DNA of 64,000 bases, taken from Luteimonas fraxinea (lineage in GTDB: Bacteria > Pseudomonadota > Gammaproteobacteria > Xanthomonadales > Xanthomonadaceae). Shown piece by piece: positions 21,572 to 32,764 of this stretch. The stretch is from assembly GCF_021233355.1 (NCBI RefSeq), contig NZ_CP089507.1:806001-870000 (forward strand), in the 5' to 3' direction. The notes beneath the pieces were generated by a model. That model saw only the letters and a list, made by a program, of their open reading frames with translations, searched no databases and was not told the origin of the DNA. Position 1 is the stretch's first letter. Each line of letters starts with the position of its first letter. Both the position numbers and the translations under genes were made by a program.

Positions 21572-22732
21572 TTACTTGCGCTCGGCGATCGGCACGAACG
21601 CCTGGTCCTCTGGACCTGTGTAGTGCGCGCTCGGGCGGATGATCTTGCCGTCGATGCGCTGCTCGATGACATGCGCACTCCAGCCGGCGGTGCGTGCGAT
21701 GACGAACAGCGGCGTGAACATCGCCGTCGGCACGCCCATCATGTGATAGCTCACCGCGCTGAACCAGTCGAGGTTCGGGAACATCTTCTTGATGTCCCAC
21801 ATCACCGTCTCCAGGCGCTCGGCGATGTCGTACATCTTGCGGCTGCCCGCCTCGTCCGACAGTTCCTTCGAGACCTGCTTGATCACCTCGTTGCGCGGAT
21901 CGCTGACGGTGTAGACCGGATGGCCGAAGCCGATGATCACTTCCTTCTTCTCCACGCGCGCCTTGATGTCGGCTTCCGCTTCGTCCGGCGTGTCGTAGCG
22001 CTTCTGCACTTCGAACGCGACTTCGTTCGCGCCGCCGTGCTTGGGGCCGCGCAGCGCGCCGATGCCGCCGGTGATCGCGCTGTGCATGTCGCTGCCGGTG
22101 CCGGCGATGACGCGACAGGCGAAGGTCGATGCGTTGAACTCGTGCTCCGCGTAGAGGATCAGCGAGGTGTGCATCGCCTTGACCCAGGAGTCGCGCGGTT
22201 CGTGGCCGTGCAGCAGATGCAGGAAGTGTCCGCCGATCGAATCGTCATCGGTCTCGACGTCGATCGCGCGACCGTTGTGGCTCCAGTGGTACCAGTACAG
22301 CAGCATCGAACCCAGGCAGGCCATCAGCTTGTCGGCGATGTCGCGCGCGCCCGGATGGTTGTGGTCGTCCTTCTCCGGCTGCACGCAGCCGAGCACCGAC
22401 ACGCCGGTACGCATGACGTCCATCGGATGCGCCGACGGCGGCAGTTCTTCCAGCGCGGCCTTGACCGCCGCCGGAATGCCGCGCAGGGACTTCAGCTTGG
22501 CCTTGTAGCCGCGCAGTTCCGCTTCGGTCGGCAGCTTGCCGTGGACCAGCAGATAGGCGATTTCCTCGAACTCGCTGGTGCGCGCGAGATCGAGAATGTC
22601 GTAGCCGCGGTAGTGCAGATCGTTGCCGCTGCGGCCGACGGTGCACAGCGCGGTATTGCCGGCGGCCGTGCCGCTCAGCGCGACGGATTTCTTCGGCTTG
22701 AAGCCGGGGGCGGTGGTGGCGGTGTCGCTCAT
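21572..22732 (-). CDS. prpC: 2-methylcitrate synthase
   Basis: Condenses propionyl-CoA with oxaloacetate to 2-methylcitrate. The 386-residue product is a bacterial type I citrate synthase-family enzyme. The catalytic triad equivalents are visible: H197 (YAEHEFNAS), H271 (GFGHPVYT) and D322 (NLDWFSA). The motif RGYDILDLA near the N-terminus and HNHPGARD are also typical of methylcitrate synthases. The ATG at 22732 was preferred over an upstream in-frame ATG at 22762 because it gives the standard N-terminus (MSDTATT, then [12 protein letters not shown]). It follows prpB after 51 bp on the same strand. Confidence 0.96.
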   Translation of the reverse strand: MSDTATTAPGFKPKKSVALSGTAAGNTALCTVGRSGNDLHYRGYDILDLARTSEFEEIAYLLVHGKLPTEAELRGYKAKLKSLRGIPAAVKAALEELPPSAHPMDVMRTGVSVLGCVQPEKDDHNHPGARDIADKLMACLGSMLLYWYHWSHNGRAIDVETDDDSIGGHFLHLLHGHEPRDSWVKAMHTSLILYAEHEFNASTFACRVIAGTGSDMHSAITGGIGALRGPKHGGANEVAFEVQKRYDTPDEAEADIKARVEKKEVIIGFGHPVYTVSDPRNEVIKQVSKELSDEAGSRKMYDIAERLETVMWDIKKMFPNLDWFSAVSYHMMGVPTAMFTPLFVIARTAGWSAHVIEQRIDGKIIRPSAHYTGPEDQAFVPIAERK

Positions 22733-22783
22733 CTGGAATCTCCGTTGGATGCCCGCGGGCACGGATGAAAGATCGGGAGTCGT

Positions 22784-23671
22784 TTACTGCTTGTTGGACG
22801 CGAACAGCGCGTCGAGGCGCTGTTCGAACGCGTGATAACCGATGCGCTCGTAGAGTTCCTCGCGGGTCTGCATCGCGTCGACGACGGCCTGCTGCGAACC
22901 GTCGCGGCGCACCGCGGTGTACACCGCTTCGGCGGCCTTGTTCGCGGCGCGGAACGCCGACAGCGGGAACAGCTGGATCGCGACGCCCGCAGACGCCAGC
23001 TCGTCGCGCGTAAACAGCGGCGTGGCACCGAACTCGGTGATGTTGGCGAGCACCGGCACCTTGACCGCATCGACGAAGCGGCGATAGGTGTCGAGGTCGT
23101 AGGCGGCCTCGGCGAAGATGCCGTCGGCGCCGGCTTCGACGCAGGCGATGGCGCGTTCGATCGCGGCGTCGACGCCGTCGACCTGGATCGCATCGGTGCG
23201 CGCGGTCAGGAAGAAATCTGGATCGGTCTTCGCATCGGCCGCAGCCTTGACCCGGTCGACCATCTCGCCCTGCGACACGATCTCCTTGCCCGGACGATGC
23301 CCGCAGCGCTTGGCGCCGACCTGGTCTTCGATATGGCACGCCGCTGCGCCGGCCTTGATCAGCGACTTTACGGTGCGCTCGATGTTGAACGCGCTCGCGC
23401 CGAAGCCGGTGTCGATGTCGACCAGCAGCGGCAGGTCGCAGACATCGGTGATGCGGCGCACGTCGATCAGCACGTCTTCGAGCGTGTTGATGCCCAGATC
23501 CGGCAGACCCAGCGAGCCCGCGGCGACGCCACCGCCCGACAGATAGATCGCCTGGAAGCCGGCGCGCTTGGCCAGCAGCGCGTGGTTGGCGTTGATCGCG
23601 CCGATCACCTGCAACGGCGATTCGGCGGCGAGCGCGGCGCGGAATTTCGCGCCTGCGGAAAGCGTGGTCAT
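22784..23671 (-). CDS. prpB: methylisocitrate lyase
   Basis: Splits 2-methylisocitrate to pyruvate and succinate, the final step of the methylcitrate cycle. The 295-residue TIM-barrel protein carries the active-site loop KRCGHRPGK at 121-129, with catalytic C123 at the same position as in E. coli PrpB, plus the Mg-binding segment LVDIDTGFG and the HIEDQVGAK stretch. The ATG 23671 gives the usual start ([14 protein letters not shown]). It is the first gene of the prpBC-acnD-prpF array and is divergent from the HTH/citrate-synthase gene, sharing a 128 bp intergenic region. Confidence 0.97.
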   Translation of the reverse strand: MTTLSAGAKFRAALAAESPLQVIGAINANHALLAKRAGFQAIYLSGGGVAAGSLGLPDLGINTLEDVLIDVRRITDVCDLPLLVDIDTGFGASAFNIERTVKSLIKAGAAACHIEDQVGAKRCGHRPGKEIVSQGEMVDRVKAAADAKTDPDFFLTARTDAIQVDGVDAAIERAIACVEAGADGIFAEAAYDLDTYRRFVDAVKVPVLANITEFGATPLFTRDELASAGVAIQLFPLSAFRAANKAAEAVYTAVRRDGSQQAVVDAMQTREELYERIGYHAFEQRLDALFASNKQ

Positions 23672-23732
23672 GGATCCGACTCCGGAGCTGCGGTGTACCG
23701 CGATGGCGTGCAATCTGGCACCATCCGAATGG

Positions 23733-23759
23733 TTGATCAATCTTGATCGAATCAATCAA
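23733..23759. promoter_or_regulatory. candidate operator between prpB and the HTH/citrate-synthase gene
   Basis: An A+T-rich, imperfect palindrome in an otherwise GC-rich region: TTGATCAATC, TTGATCGA, ATCAATCAA, with TTGAT repeated in both orientations. It sits between two divergent start codons, which fits a shared operator/promoter for the methylcitrate genes and their presumed regulator. Assignment rests on position and symmetry. Confidence 0.45.
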
Positions 23760-23799
23760 TACATCGGGATTCACTGTGAATGCGAACGATGGCGACCTG

Positions 23800-24993
23800 A
23801 TGTCCGCCGCCGAGGCCTGCGCCGCGCTCGGCATCAGCACCGCAACGCTCTACGCCTACGTCAGCCGCGGGCTGCTGGAATCGCGACCCGGCGCCGACCA
23901 TCGCAGCCGCGTCTATCTGCGACAGGATGTCGAACGCCTGACCCAGCGCAAGCGCGCAGGCCGCGGCGCGGCGCGCGGGGCGGCGCAGAGTCTCGACCGC
24001 GGCCTGCCGGTGATGGAAACGCGGATCTCGCTGATCCGGCCCGACAGTCCGTATTACCGCGGACGTTCCGCGGTCGCGATGGTCCGCAGCGGCGCCACGC
24101 TCGAAGACACCGCGCGGCTTTTGTGGGATTGCGGCGATGCCGATCCCTTCGACGCCGCGACCGGCGACTGGCCCGCGCGCGTCGCCGCGATTGCCGGCGA
24201 TGCCAGCTTGCCGCCGATCGAGCGCGCGATGGCCGCAATCCCCTTGCTCGCACCGGATCTGCGGCATTCGCTGAGCGCCGCGCCAGCGGCCAAGCGCGGC
24301 GTCGCGGCGACGTTGCTGCGCCAGAACGCGGCGCTGCTGATCGCAGGCTCACCGGATGCGCGCCCTGTCCACGTCCTGCTCGCCGATGCTTGGCGTCCGG
24401 GCGATGCAGCATTCGCCGATCTCGTGCGCGCGGCGCTGGTGCTGTGTGCGGATCACGAACTCAACGTGTCGGCCTTCGCCGCACGCGTGGTCGCGTCCAC
24501 CGGCGCGCACCTGCACGCGACGGTCTGCGCAGGCCTCGCGGCGCTGTCCGGGCCACGCCATGGCGGCGCGACCGCGCGTGCGCACGCGCTGATTCGCGAG
24601 GCCTGCGATGCACCCTCGCCTGCCACTTTCGTGGCCGAGCGCTGGCAGCGCGGCGACGATCTGCCCGGCTTCCACCACGTGCTGTATCCCGACGGCGATC
24701 CGCGGGCCGCAGAAGTGCTGGCGATGCTGCGCGCCCGTCATGCGGGCGATGCACGCATGCAGCAGGTCGAAGCCGTGCTCAATTCCGCGGCCGAGACCAG
24801 CGGCCGCCATCCCAACATCGACGGCATGCTCGCGGCGATCTGTTTCGTGCACGGGCTTCCCGCCACGCCGGCGCTCTGCATGTTCGCCGCCGGCCGGCTC
24901 GCAGGATGGCTGGCGCACGCGCTGGAGCAGCAGGAACTCGGCATGCTGATCCGCCCGCGCGCGCATTACACTGGGGTTGCGCCGGCGGACTGA
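23800..24993 (+). CDS. helix-turn-helix/citrate synthase fusion, probable regulator of the prp genes
   Basis: A 397-residue fusion. Residues about 1-50 form a MerR/excisionase-like helix-turn-helix (AAEACAALGISTATLYAYVSR, then a basic VYLRQDVERL). Residues about 75-397 form a citrate synthase-family domain. The equivalents of the synthase catalytic residues seem kept: H219 (CADHELNVS), H292/H293 (GFHHVLYP) and D341 (NIDGM). It could therefore bind, or even make, (2-methyl)citrate while binding DNA. It is divergent from prpB and ends 4 bp before the convergent prpE stop. GTG 23776 or TTG 23743 are alternative starts. No PrpR-type regulator is present, so a regulatory role is likely but inferred. 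Confidence 0.8.
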   Translation: MSAAEACAALGISTATLYAYVSRGLLESRPGADHRSRVYLRQDVERLTQRKRAGRGAARGAAQSLDRGLPVMETRISLIRPDSPYYRGRSAVAMVRSGATLEDTARLLWDCGDADPFDAATGDWPARVAAIAGDASLPPIERAMAAIPLLAPDLRHSLSAAPAAKRGVAATLLRQNAALLIAGSPDARPVHVLLADAWRPGDAAFADLVRAALVLCADHELNVSAFAARVVASTGAHLHATVCAGLAALSGPRHGGATARAHALIREACDAPSPATFVAERWQRGDDLPGFHHVLYPDGDPRAAEVLAMLRARHAGDARMQQVEAVLNSAAETSGRHPNIDGMLAAICFVHGLPATPALCMFAAGRLAGWLAHALEQQELGMLIRPRAHYTGVAPAD

Positions 24994-24997
24994 AGGC

Positions 24998-26899
24998 TCA
25001 GCCTGCGTCTGCGCCCCGCGCCAGCACACGGCGCACTTCCTCCAGCGCATTCGGATCATCGAGCGTCGACAGATCGCCCGGATCACGTGATTCAGCGAGC
25101 GCCTGCAAGGACCGCCGCAGCAACTTGCCCGAGCGCGTTTTCGGCAGCGCGTTGACCACGTAGACCCGCGCCGGCCGTGCGACGGCGCCGAGTTGATCGG
25201 CGACGGTGCGCATCATTTCGCCGGCGGTCGCGTGCTGCGCGTCCGCGTTTGCAGATGCCTGCTTGAGCGTCACGAACACGATCGGCACCTGCCCCTTGAG
25301 CTCGTCGGCGACGCCGATCACCGCGGCCTCGGCGACCGCCGGATGGCTCGACACCGATTCCTCGATCTCGCGTGTGCCGAGTCGATGGCCGGCGACGTTG
25401 ATGACATCGTCGGTGCGACCGAGGATGAAGGTGTAGCCGTCCTCGTCCTGGATCGCCCAGTCCAGCGAGCTGTAGAGCAGTTCGTTGAAGTGCGAGAAGT
25501 AGCTCGACAGGAACCGCGCGTCGTCGTTCCACACCGTGGTCATGCAGCCCGGCGGCAGCGGCGGCTGGATCACCAGCACGCCCTTGGTGCCGGGCGGCAC
25601 GCGTTCGCCGGTGGCTTCGTCGATCACGCGCAGGTCGTAACCCGGCGTCGGCAGGCCCGGCGAACCGAACTTCACCGGCTTGAGTTCGACGCCGGGCATC
25701 AGCGCCAGCACCGGCCAGCCGGTTTCGGTCTGCCAGTAGTTGTCGATGATCGTGGTGCCGCCGAGGCCGGTGCTGATCCAGCTCGCGGTGGGTTCGTCGA
25801 GCGGCTCGCCGGCGAGGAACAGATATTCGAGTTTCGACAGGTCGTACTGGGTCAGGAACTTCGCATCCTGTTTCTTCAGCACGCGGATCGCGGTCGGCGA
25901 GGAGAACATCGTGCGCACGCCGTAGTCGGCGCAGATCTTCCACCAGATGCCGCCGTCCGGACTGAAGGGCAGGCCTTCGTAGAGGATCACCGTCGCGCCT
26001 GCGATCAGCGGTCCGTAGACGTTGTACGAATGCCCGACCGCCCAGCCCACGTCGGACGTGGTGAACATCACCTGCCCCGGACGGATGTCGTAGATCGACC
26101 ACATCGACAGCGCCATCGCCACCGCATAACCGCCGACATCGCGCTGCACGCCCTTGGGTTTGCCGGTGGTGCCCGAGGTGTAGAGCAGGTAGCTGGGTTC
26201 GTTGGATTCCAGCCATTCCACCGGCACATCGGTGCCGGCGTGCTGCGCGCGGATGGTCGCGTAATCGACGTCGCGCCCTTCGACGCGCGTATAGCCGGGA
26301 TCGAGCCCGCGATCGACGATCAGCACGTGCGGCGGCGGTGACTGCGCTTCCGCGCAGGCGGCATCGATCAGCGGTTTGTACGGAATGACCTTGCCGCCGC
26401 GACTGCCGGCATCGGCGGCGATCAGCAGCGCGGGCTTCGCATCGTCGATGCGCAGCGCGAGGTTGTGCGCGGCGAAACCGCCGAAGACCACCGAGTGCAC
26501 CGCGCCGATGCGCGCGCAGGCCAGCATCGCGAACGCGGCCTCGGCCATGTTCGGCATGTAGATGACGACGCGATCACCGCGGCCGACATCCAGCGCCTTG
26601 AGTACGGCAGCGAAGTCGTTGACCTCGCGATACAGCTGCGCGTAGGTGATCTCGCGCGTCTCGTTCGTTTCGGTCGAGATCGCGACGAGCGCGAGCTGGT
26701 CGCCACGCGCGTCGAGATGCCGGTCGACGGCGTTGAAACACAGATTGGTCTCGCCGCCCACGAACCATTTGCGGAACGGCGGATTCGAATAATCGAGGAT
26801 CCGATCGGGCGCCTTGTGCCAGTGGATCGCCTGCGCCTGCTCGCCCCAGAACCCGTCGGGGTCCTCGATGGAGCGGCGGTGGAATTCCTCGTAGCCCAT
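24998..26899 (-). CDS. prpE: propionate-CoA ligase (propionyl-CoA synthetase)
   Basis: Activates propionate to propionyl-CoA through an acyl-adenylate, feeding PrpC. It is an AMP-forming acyl-CoA synthetase of 633 residues; E. coli PrpE has 628. Visible are the P-loop-like YTSGTTGKPKG, the adenylate-binding DNYWQTETGWP, the hinge region GRTDDVINVAGHRLGT, and the C-terminal catalytic lysine K592 in KTRSGK, the residue regulated by acetylation in Salmonella PrpE. The N-terminus (MGYEEFHRRSIEDPDGFW) is PrpE-like rather than Acs-like. It faces the HTH/citrate-synthase gene with only 4 bp between stop codons, so it is transcribed separately from prpBC. Confidence 0.93.
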   Translation of the reverse strand: MGYEEFHRRSIEDPDGFWGEQAQAIHWHKAPDRILDYSNPPFRKWFVGGETNLCFNAVDRHLDARGDQLALVAISTETNETREITYAQLYREVNDFAAVLKALDVGRGDRVVIYMPNMAEAAFAMLACARIGAVHSVVFGGFAAHNLALRIDDAKPALLIAADAGSRGGKVIPYKPLIDAACAEAQSPPPHVLIVDRGLDPGYTRVEGRDVDYATIRAQHAGTDVPVEWLESNEPSYLLYTSGTTGKPKGVQRDVGGYAVAMALSMWSIYDIRPGQVMFTTSDVGWAVGHSYNVYGPLIAGATVILYEGLPFSPDGGIWWKICADYGVRTMFSSPTAIRVLKKQDAKFLTQYDLSKLEYLFLAGEPLDEPTASWISTGLGGTTIIDNYWQTETGWPVLALMPGVELKPVKFGSPGLPTPGYDLRVIDEATGERVPPGTKGVLVIQPPLPPGCMTTVWNDDARFLSSYFSHFNELLYSSLDWAIQDEDGYTFILGRTDDVINVAGHRLGTREIEESVSSHPAVAEAAVIGVADELKGQVPIVFVTLKQASANADAQHATAGEMMRTVADQLGAVARPARVYVVNALPKTRSGKLLRRSLQALAESRDPGDLSTLDDPNALEEVRRVLARGADAG

Positions 26900-27000
26900 G
26901 TCGACCCTCCCGGTTGCGAATCCGGCAGGCTAGTCCGCGCACCGGAAAGACGCGTTACGACAATGGTCTACACCGCGCGGAATCCACGCGCGCGCCCACG

Positions 27001-27029
27001 AAAAAGCCGGGCACAAGGCCCGGCTTTTT
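27001..27029. terminator. strong bidirectional terminator after mdh
   Basis: Perfect inverted repeat AAAAAGCCGGG / CCCGGCTTTTT with a 7-base loop, A tract on one side and T tract on the other, 19 bp beyond the mdh stop. Confidence 0.9.
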
Positions 27030-27047
27030 CTCGACACTCTACAGGGC

Positions 27048-28034
27048 TCAGCCCAGCAGATGCGCCACGCCGCTGCGCTCTTCCTCGAGCTCGGCCAGCG
27101 TCTTGTCGATGGCCTTCTGGCTGAAGTCGTCGACCTCGATGTCCTTGACCAGCGTGTACTCGCCATTCTCGGTGGTCACCGCGAAGCCGAAGATCACGCC
27201 TTCGGGAATGCCGTAGCTGCCGTCGGACGGCACGCCCATCGTCACCCACTTGCCGTTGCTGCCCAGCACCCAGTCGTGGATGTGGTCGATGGCGGCGTTG
27301 GCTGCCGATGCGGCCGAGGACAGGCCACGCGCTTCGATGATCGCCGCGCCGCGCTTGCCGACCTGCGGGATGAAGGTGTTGGCGTTCCAGTCGGCATCAC
27401 CGACCTTGTCCTTCAGGTTCTGGCCGTTCGCGGTCGCGAAGCGGTAGTCCGGATACATGGTCGGGCTGTGGTTGCCCCACACGATCAGGCCCTCGATGTC
27501 GCCCACGGCCACGTCGGCCTTGGTCGCCAGCTGGCTCAGCGCGCGGTTGTGGTCGAGGCGCAGCATCGCGGTGAAATTGCGCGGGTTGAGATCCGGCGCC
27601 GACTTCATGGCGATGTAGGCATTGGTGTTGGCCGGGTTGCCGACCACCAGCACCTTGACGTCACGCGAGGCGACCTTGTTCAACGCCGCGCCCTGCGCGG
27701 TGAAGATCTTGGCGTTCTCGAGCAGCAGATCCTTGCGCTCCATGCCCGGGCCGCGCGGACGCGCGCCGACCAGCAGGGCGATGTCGGCGTCCTTGAACGC
27801 GACTTCCGGATCGTCGGTGCCGACGACATCGGCCAGCAGCGGGAACGCGCAATCCTCGAGCTCCATGATCACGCCCTTCAGCGCGGCCTGTGCCTTGTCG
27901 ATCGGCAGTTCGAGCAGCTGCAGGATCACCGGCTGGTCCTTGCCCAGCATTTCGCCGGAGGCGATCCGGAACAGCAGCGCATAGCCGATCTGGCCGGCAG
28001 CGCCGGTCACGGCAACACGGACGGGCTTCTTCAT
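27048..28034 (-). CDS. mdh: malate dehydrogenase
   Basis: NAD-dependent oxidation of malate to oxaloacetate in the TCA cycle. The 328-residue product belongs to the cytoplasmic-type MDH group found in xanthomonads. It has the Rossmann motif [13 protein letters not shown] near the N-terminus, the mobile active-site loop with [21 protein letters not shown], and the catalytic histidine in [10 protein letters not shown]. The ATG 28034 starts [14 protein letters not shown]; a TTG two codons upstream is unnecessary. It ends at a strong terminator. The upstream aminotransferase gene on the same strand uses the same oxaloacetate pool, 68 bp away. Confidence 0.97.
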   Translation of the reverse strand: MKKPVRVAVTGAAGQIGYALLFRIASGEMLGKDQPVILQLLELPIDKAQAALKGVIMELEDCAFPLLADVVGTDDPEVAFKDADIALLVGARPRGPGMERKDLLLENAKIFTAQGAALNKVASRDVKVLVVGNPANTNAYIAMKSAPDLNPRNFTAMLRLDHNRALSQLATKADVAVGDIEGLIVWGNHSPTMYPDYRFATANGQNLKDKVGDADWNANTFIPQVGKRGAAIIEARGLSSAASAANAAIDHIHDWVLGSNGKWVTMGVPSDGSYGIPEGVIFGFAVTTENGEYTLVKDIEVDDFSQKAIDKTLAELEEERSGVAHLLG

Positions 28035-28102
28035 CGTCAATCCTCTCGTTCGTTCAAACGGTCACGTGGGTGGGAAGCATCCGGTCGGCGGGGGCCGGCC
28101 GG

Positions 28103-29302
28103 TCAGGTCAGCTCCGCGAAGAATTCGCGGATGCGGGCCAGCCCGGGCGCGAGCTGCGCTTCGGGACAGGTGTAGCTGATGCGCAACGCGCGCGGCTCGC
28201 CGAACGCCGAGCCCGGCACGCAGGCCACGCCCTTGGTTTCGAGCAGCGCATTGCACAGGTCGACGTCGCTGCCGATGCGCAGGTCGCCGTGTGACTTGCC
28301 GAACGCGACGCTGATGTCGGGAAACACGTAGAACGCGCCGGCAGGCTTCGGGCAGACCACGCCCGGAATCTCCGCCAGCGCCGCCATCACCACGTCGCGG
28401 CGCGCCTGGAATTCGGCGCACTTGGCCGTCGGCACGTCCTGCGGGCCGGACAGCGCGGCGACCGCGGCGGCGGTGACGACTTCCGGCACGTTGGTGATGT
28501 GGTTGGAGTTCATCGTCGCGAAGGCTTTTGCGACGTTTTCGGGGCCGGCCAGCAGGCCGACGCGCCAGCCCGGCATGCCATAGGTCTTGGACAGCGAGTC
28601 GACGAAGATCGTGCGCTCGCGCAGCTCGGGTCGCGCCTGGACGACGTTGTGGTAGCCGATGCCGTCGAAGACCATCCGGTTGTAGATGTCGTCGGTGATG
28701 ATCCAGGTGTCCGGATGGCGCACCAGCACGTCGGCCAGCGCGGCGATCTCGTCGCGCGTGTAGACCATGCCGGTCGGGTTCGACGGATTGTTGAACAGGA
28801 AGACCTTGGGCTTGCGTGCCAGCGCGGCATCGAGCTGCGCCGGGGTCAGCTTGTAGTCCTGTTCGGGCGGGCACGGCAGCAGCTGGATGTCGGCGCCGAC
28901 GATCTCGGCGATGTCCAGATACGTCGTCCAGTACGGCGTCGCGAACGCGAAGCCGTCGCCTTCGTCGAGCAGCACTTCGGCCAGCGTGTAGAGGATGTGC
29001 TTGGCGCCGATGCCGCTGGCGCAGTGCGCGCGGGTGTAGCCCGGCAGGCCGATGCGATCGAGATGGCCGATGAACGCGTCGAGCAGCGCATCGCTGCCGC
29101 GGTTGCTGCCGTACTGTCCGCTGTCGCGCTCAAGCGCCTCGCGCGCGGCCGCATACACATGCGGACCGGGCAGGAAATTCGGCACGCCGATCGAGAAGCT
29201 GATGATGTCCCGGCCTTCGGCCTTCAGGCGCTTCGCCTTTTCGGCGACCTGCATGATGGCGCTGGGCTTGGCGCGAGCGGTCCGCGCGGCGAGCTGGGGC
29301 AT
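28103..29302 (-). CDS. class I aminotransferase, probable aspartate aminotransferase
   Basis: PLP-dependent fold-type I aminotransferase of 399 residues. K239 in DSLSKTYGMPGWRVG is the PLP lysine. NNPSNPTG and TDDIYNRMVFDG are the cofactor-binding segments, and an arginine in ALRISYTC fits the substrate-carboxylate arginine. The sequence resembles the Igamma/aspartate-prephenate aminotransferase subgroup; aspartate is the likeliest substrate, and prephenate or another amino acid remains possible. The ATG at 29302 gives the usual N-terminus (MPQLAARTARAKPSAIMQVA). Its position just upstream of mdh supports a role at oxaloacetate/aspartate. Confidence 0.88.
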   Translation of the reverse strand: MPQLAARTARAKPSAIMQVAEKAKRLKAEGRDIISFSIGVPNFLPGPHVYAAAREALERDSGQYGSNRGSDALLDAFIGHLDRIGLPGYTRAHCASGIGAKHILYTLAEVLLDEGDGFAFATPYWTTYLDIAEIVGADIQLLPCPPEQDYKLTPAQLDAALARKPKVFLFNNPSNPTGMVYTRDEIAALADVLVRHPDTWIITDDIYNRMVFDGIGYHNVVQARPELRERTIFVDSLSKTYGMPGWRVGLLAGPENVAKAFATMNSNHITNVPEVVTAAAVAALSGPQDVPTAKCAEFQARRDVVMAALAEIPGVVCPKPAGAFYVFPDISVAFGKSHGDLRIGSDVDLCNALLETKGVACVPGSAFGEPRALRISYTCPEAQLAPGLARIREFFAELT

Positions 29303-29418
29303 CGGAGGAATCTCTTCTTGAAGCGTCGGGAATGCGGCGGAAGCGCTGATTTTCGGCGGCAGATGGTACCACGCAGCCCTGTGGCGACCGCCGGCGCGAC
29401 GCGCGGCGAGGCGCGGAT

Positions 29419-30201
29419 TCAGAGGTAATCGAGCACGTCGCCGAGGTCGTAGTTCTCGTCGAAATAGGTCTGCCATTGCGCGTAGGCGTCGCGCAGGCAC
29501 TCGGGTGTTTTGCAGGCATCGAGCTGCTGGACGACCGCGGCCGCGGTGCGGTCGCCATCGGGATACCGCGCCGACAGTTCGACCAGCTGCGTGCGCAGGC
29601 CGCGATCGAGTTCCGCGAACTCGCTCTGGCTGCAGGCCAGCGTCGCCCGCAGGCTGCTGGCCGGCGCATCGCCGCCACACGCGACCGCCTCGGGCAGCAC
29701 CGCGCTCTGACGGACTTCCAGCACGATCTCCTGCCGGTCGCGATCGGTCAGCCGGCGCACGAAGCCCAGCGTCTCGGTCTGTCCCTGCGCCCAGGTGACG
29801 CGCAGGTGGAAGCCCTCGCCGGACGCCGCGTCCTGCACCTTGCGCAGGGTCACCGTTTCGTCGGGGCCGTTCTCACGGGTGATGTGGAAGGCCAGGGTCT
29901 GGTTGTCGAGATCGACATCCTCGACCGTGCCTGCGAGCCAGCTGCCGTCGCGCAGGATGCGCAGGCCGCCGACGCTCTGCCACTCGATGGCGTAAATCGT
30001 TTCGGCATCGTCGCCGCCGGAGACGCCGGTGCTCCAGATGCCTTCGAGGCTGCGTTCGAGATCTTGCGCCTGCGGCGCCTCCGCGAGATCGGGACCCATG
30101 CTGTCGACGTCGGAATCGGGCGAAGAAGGCCCGCAAGCGGACAGCGCGCCGACACCCAGCGCCAACACCAGACCGCACCACCACGTGCTGCTCGAGGCCA
30201 T
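29419..30201 (-). CDS. lipoprotein with an LprI-like C-terminal segment
   Basis: A 260-residue product. The N-terminus is a lipoprotein signal with lipobox LSAC, giving an N-terminal lipid-modified cysteine at about residue 23, then an Asp/Ser-rich linker. The middle (about 60-160) is beta-rich. The last 90 residues carry four cysteines and the pattern LACSQSEFAELDRGL and CKTPECLRDAYAQW, reminiscent of LprI/DUF1311 lysozyme-inhibitor-like domains. The ATG 30201 was chosen because it starts the signal. A periplasmic or outer-membrane location is probable. Function is not established. Confidence 0.72.
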   Translation of the reverse strand: MASSSTWWCGLVLALGVGALSACGPSSPDSDVDSMGPDLAEAPQAQDLERSLEGIWSTGVSGGDDAETIYAIEWQSVGGLRILRDGSWLAGTVEDVDLDNQTLAFHITRENGPDETVTLRKVQDAASGEGFHLRVTWAQGQTETLGFVRRLTDRDRQEIVLEVRQSAVLPEAVACGGDAPASSLRATLACSQSEFAELDRGLRTQLVELSARYPDGDRTAAAVVQQLDACKTPECLRDAYAQWQTYFDENYDLGDVLDYL

Positions 30202-30213
30202 TCCATTCCCCCA

Positions 30214-30244
30214 AAGAAAACAGGCCGGCGAATGGCCGGCCTGT
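30214..30244 (-). terminator. terminator after ppiB
   Basis: Perfect 10-bp inverted repeat ACAGGCCGGC / GCCGGCCTGT with a 5-base loop. On the minus strand it is followed by TTTTCTTT, 9 bp beyond the ppiB stop. Confidence 0.88.
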
Positions 30245-30253
30245 CGGTGTCGC

Positions 30254-30748
30254 TTAGGCAGCGAGCGTCTTGTTCCACTCGGCGACGCGGTCGGCCTTGG
30301 CCGCAAGCACCGCTTCGGTGTCGCCGACGATCTTGATCGACTTGATCGCATCGCCCTGCTTCACCGCGTCGACCACGTCCAGACCTTCGGTGACCTTGCC
30401 GAACACGGTGTGCTTGCCGTCCAGCCAGTCGGTCTTGATGTGGGTGATGAAGAACTGGCTGCCGTTGGTGTTCGGGCCCGCGTTCGCCATCGACAGCACG
30501 CCACGGTCGTGCTTGACGCCGTTGTTGGTCTCGTCTTCGAACTTGTAGCCGGGGCCGCCACGGCCGGAACCTTCGGGGCAGCCGCCCTGGACCATGAAGT
30601 CGGCGATGACGCGATGGAAGCTCAGACCGTCGTAGAAGCCGCGTTGGGCCAGGTTGACGAAATTGGCAACGGTCAGCGGCGCCTTGTCGGCGAACAGCTC
30701 GACGTTGATCTGGCCACGGTCGGTGTCGAATACGGCGTTCAGGGACAT
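30254..30748 (-). CDS. ppiB: peptidyl-prolyl cis-trans isomerase (cyclophilin B)
   Basis: Cytoplasmic cyclophilin that catalyses prolyl bond isomerisation in protein folding. The 164 residues equal the E. coli PpiB length. The cyclophilin core is clear: [20 protein letters not shown] with the catalytic arginine, [19 protein letters not shown], and [17 protein letters not shown]. There is no signal peptide when started at ATG 30748 ([19 protein letters not shown]); upstream in-frame ATGs would add an unrelated basic stretch. It is monocistronic, with its own terminator, and lies divergent from typA with a 186 bp gap. Confidence 0.96.
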   Translation of the reverse strand: MSLNAVFDTDRGQINVELFADKAPLTVANFVNLAQRGFYDGLSFHRVIADFMVQGGCPEGSGRGGPGYKFEDETNNGVKHDRGVLSMANAGPNTNGSQFFITHIKTDWLDGKHTVFGKVTEGLDVVDAVKQGDAIKSIKIVGDTEAVLAAKADRVAEWNKTLAA

Positions 30749-30934
30749 GAGGAATCCTGTTGGAAGGGAAAAGTCATCGGCATGCCGACGAACCCGCGAC
30801 ATGTGGCTTCCGGCACGCGGTTTCAATACCCGGTTTCAAGCGGTCCGCCATGCGGCAGCGCAACACCGTATAATGCTGGGCTCTTTCACTGACTCTTGTG
30901 CGCCCCGGTCTTCGACTCTGGCGCAGCCTTGCCC

Positions 30935-32760
<1,826 letters not shown>

Positions 32761-32764
<4 letters not shown>

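Noticed and set aside
18467..22768. Plus-strand open frame of more than 1400 codons
   Set aside because: Antisense of acnD and prpC; the translation is Arg/His/Asp-rich without domains.
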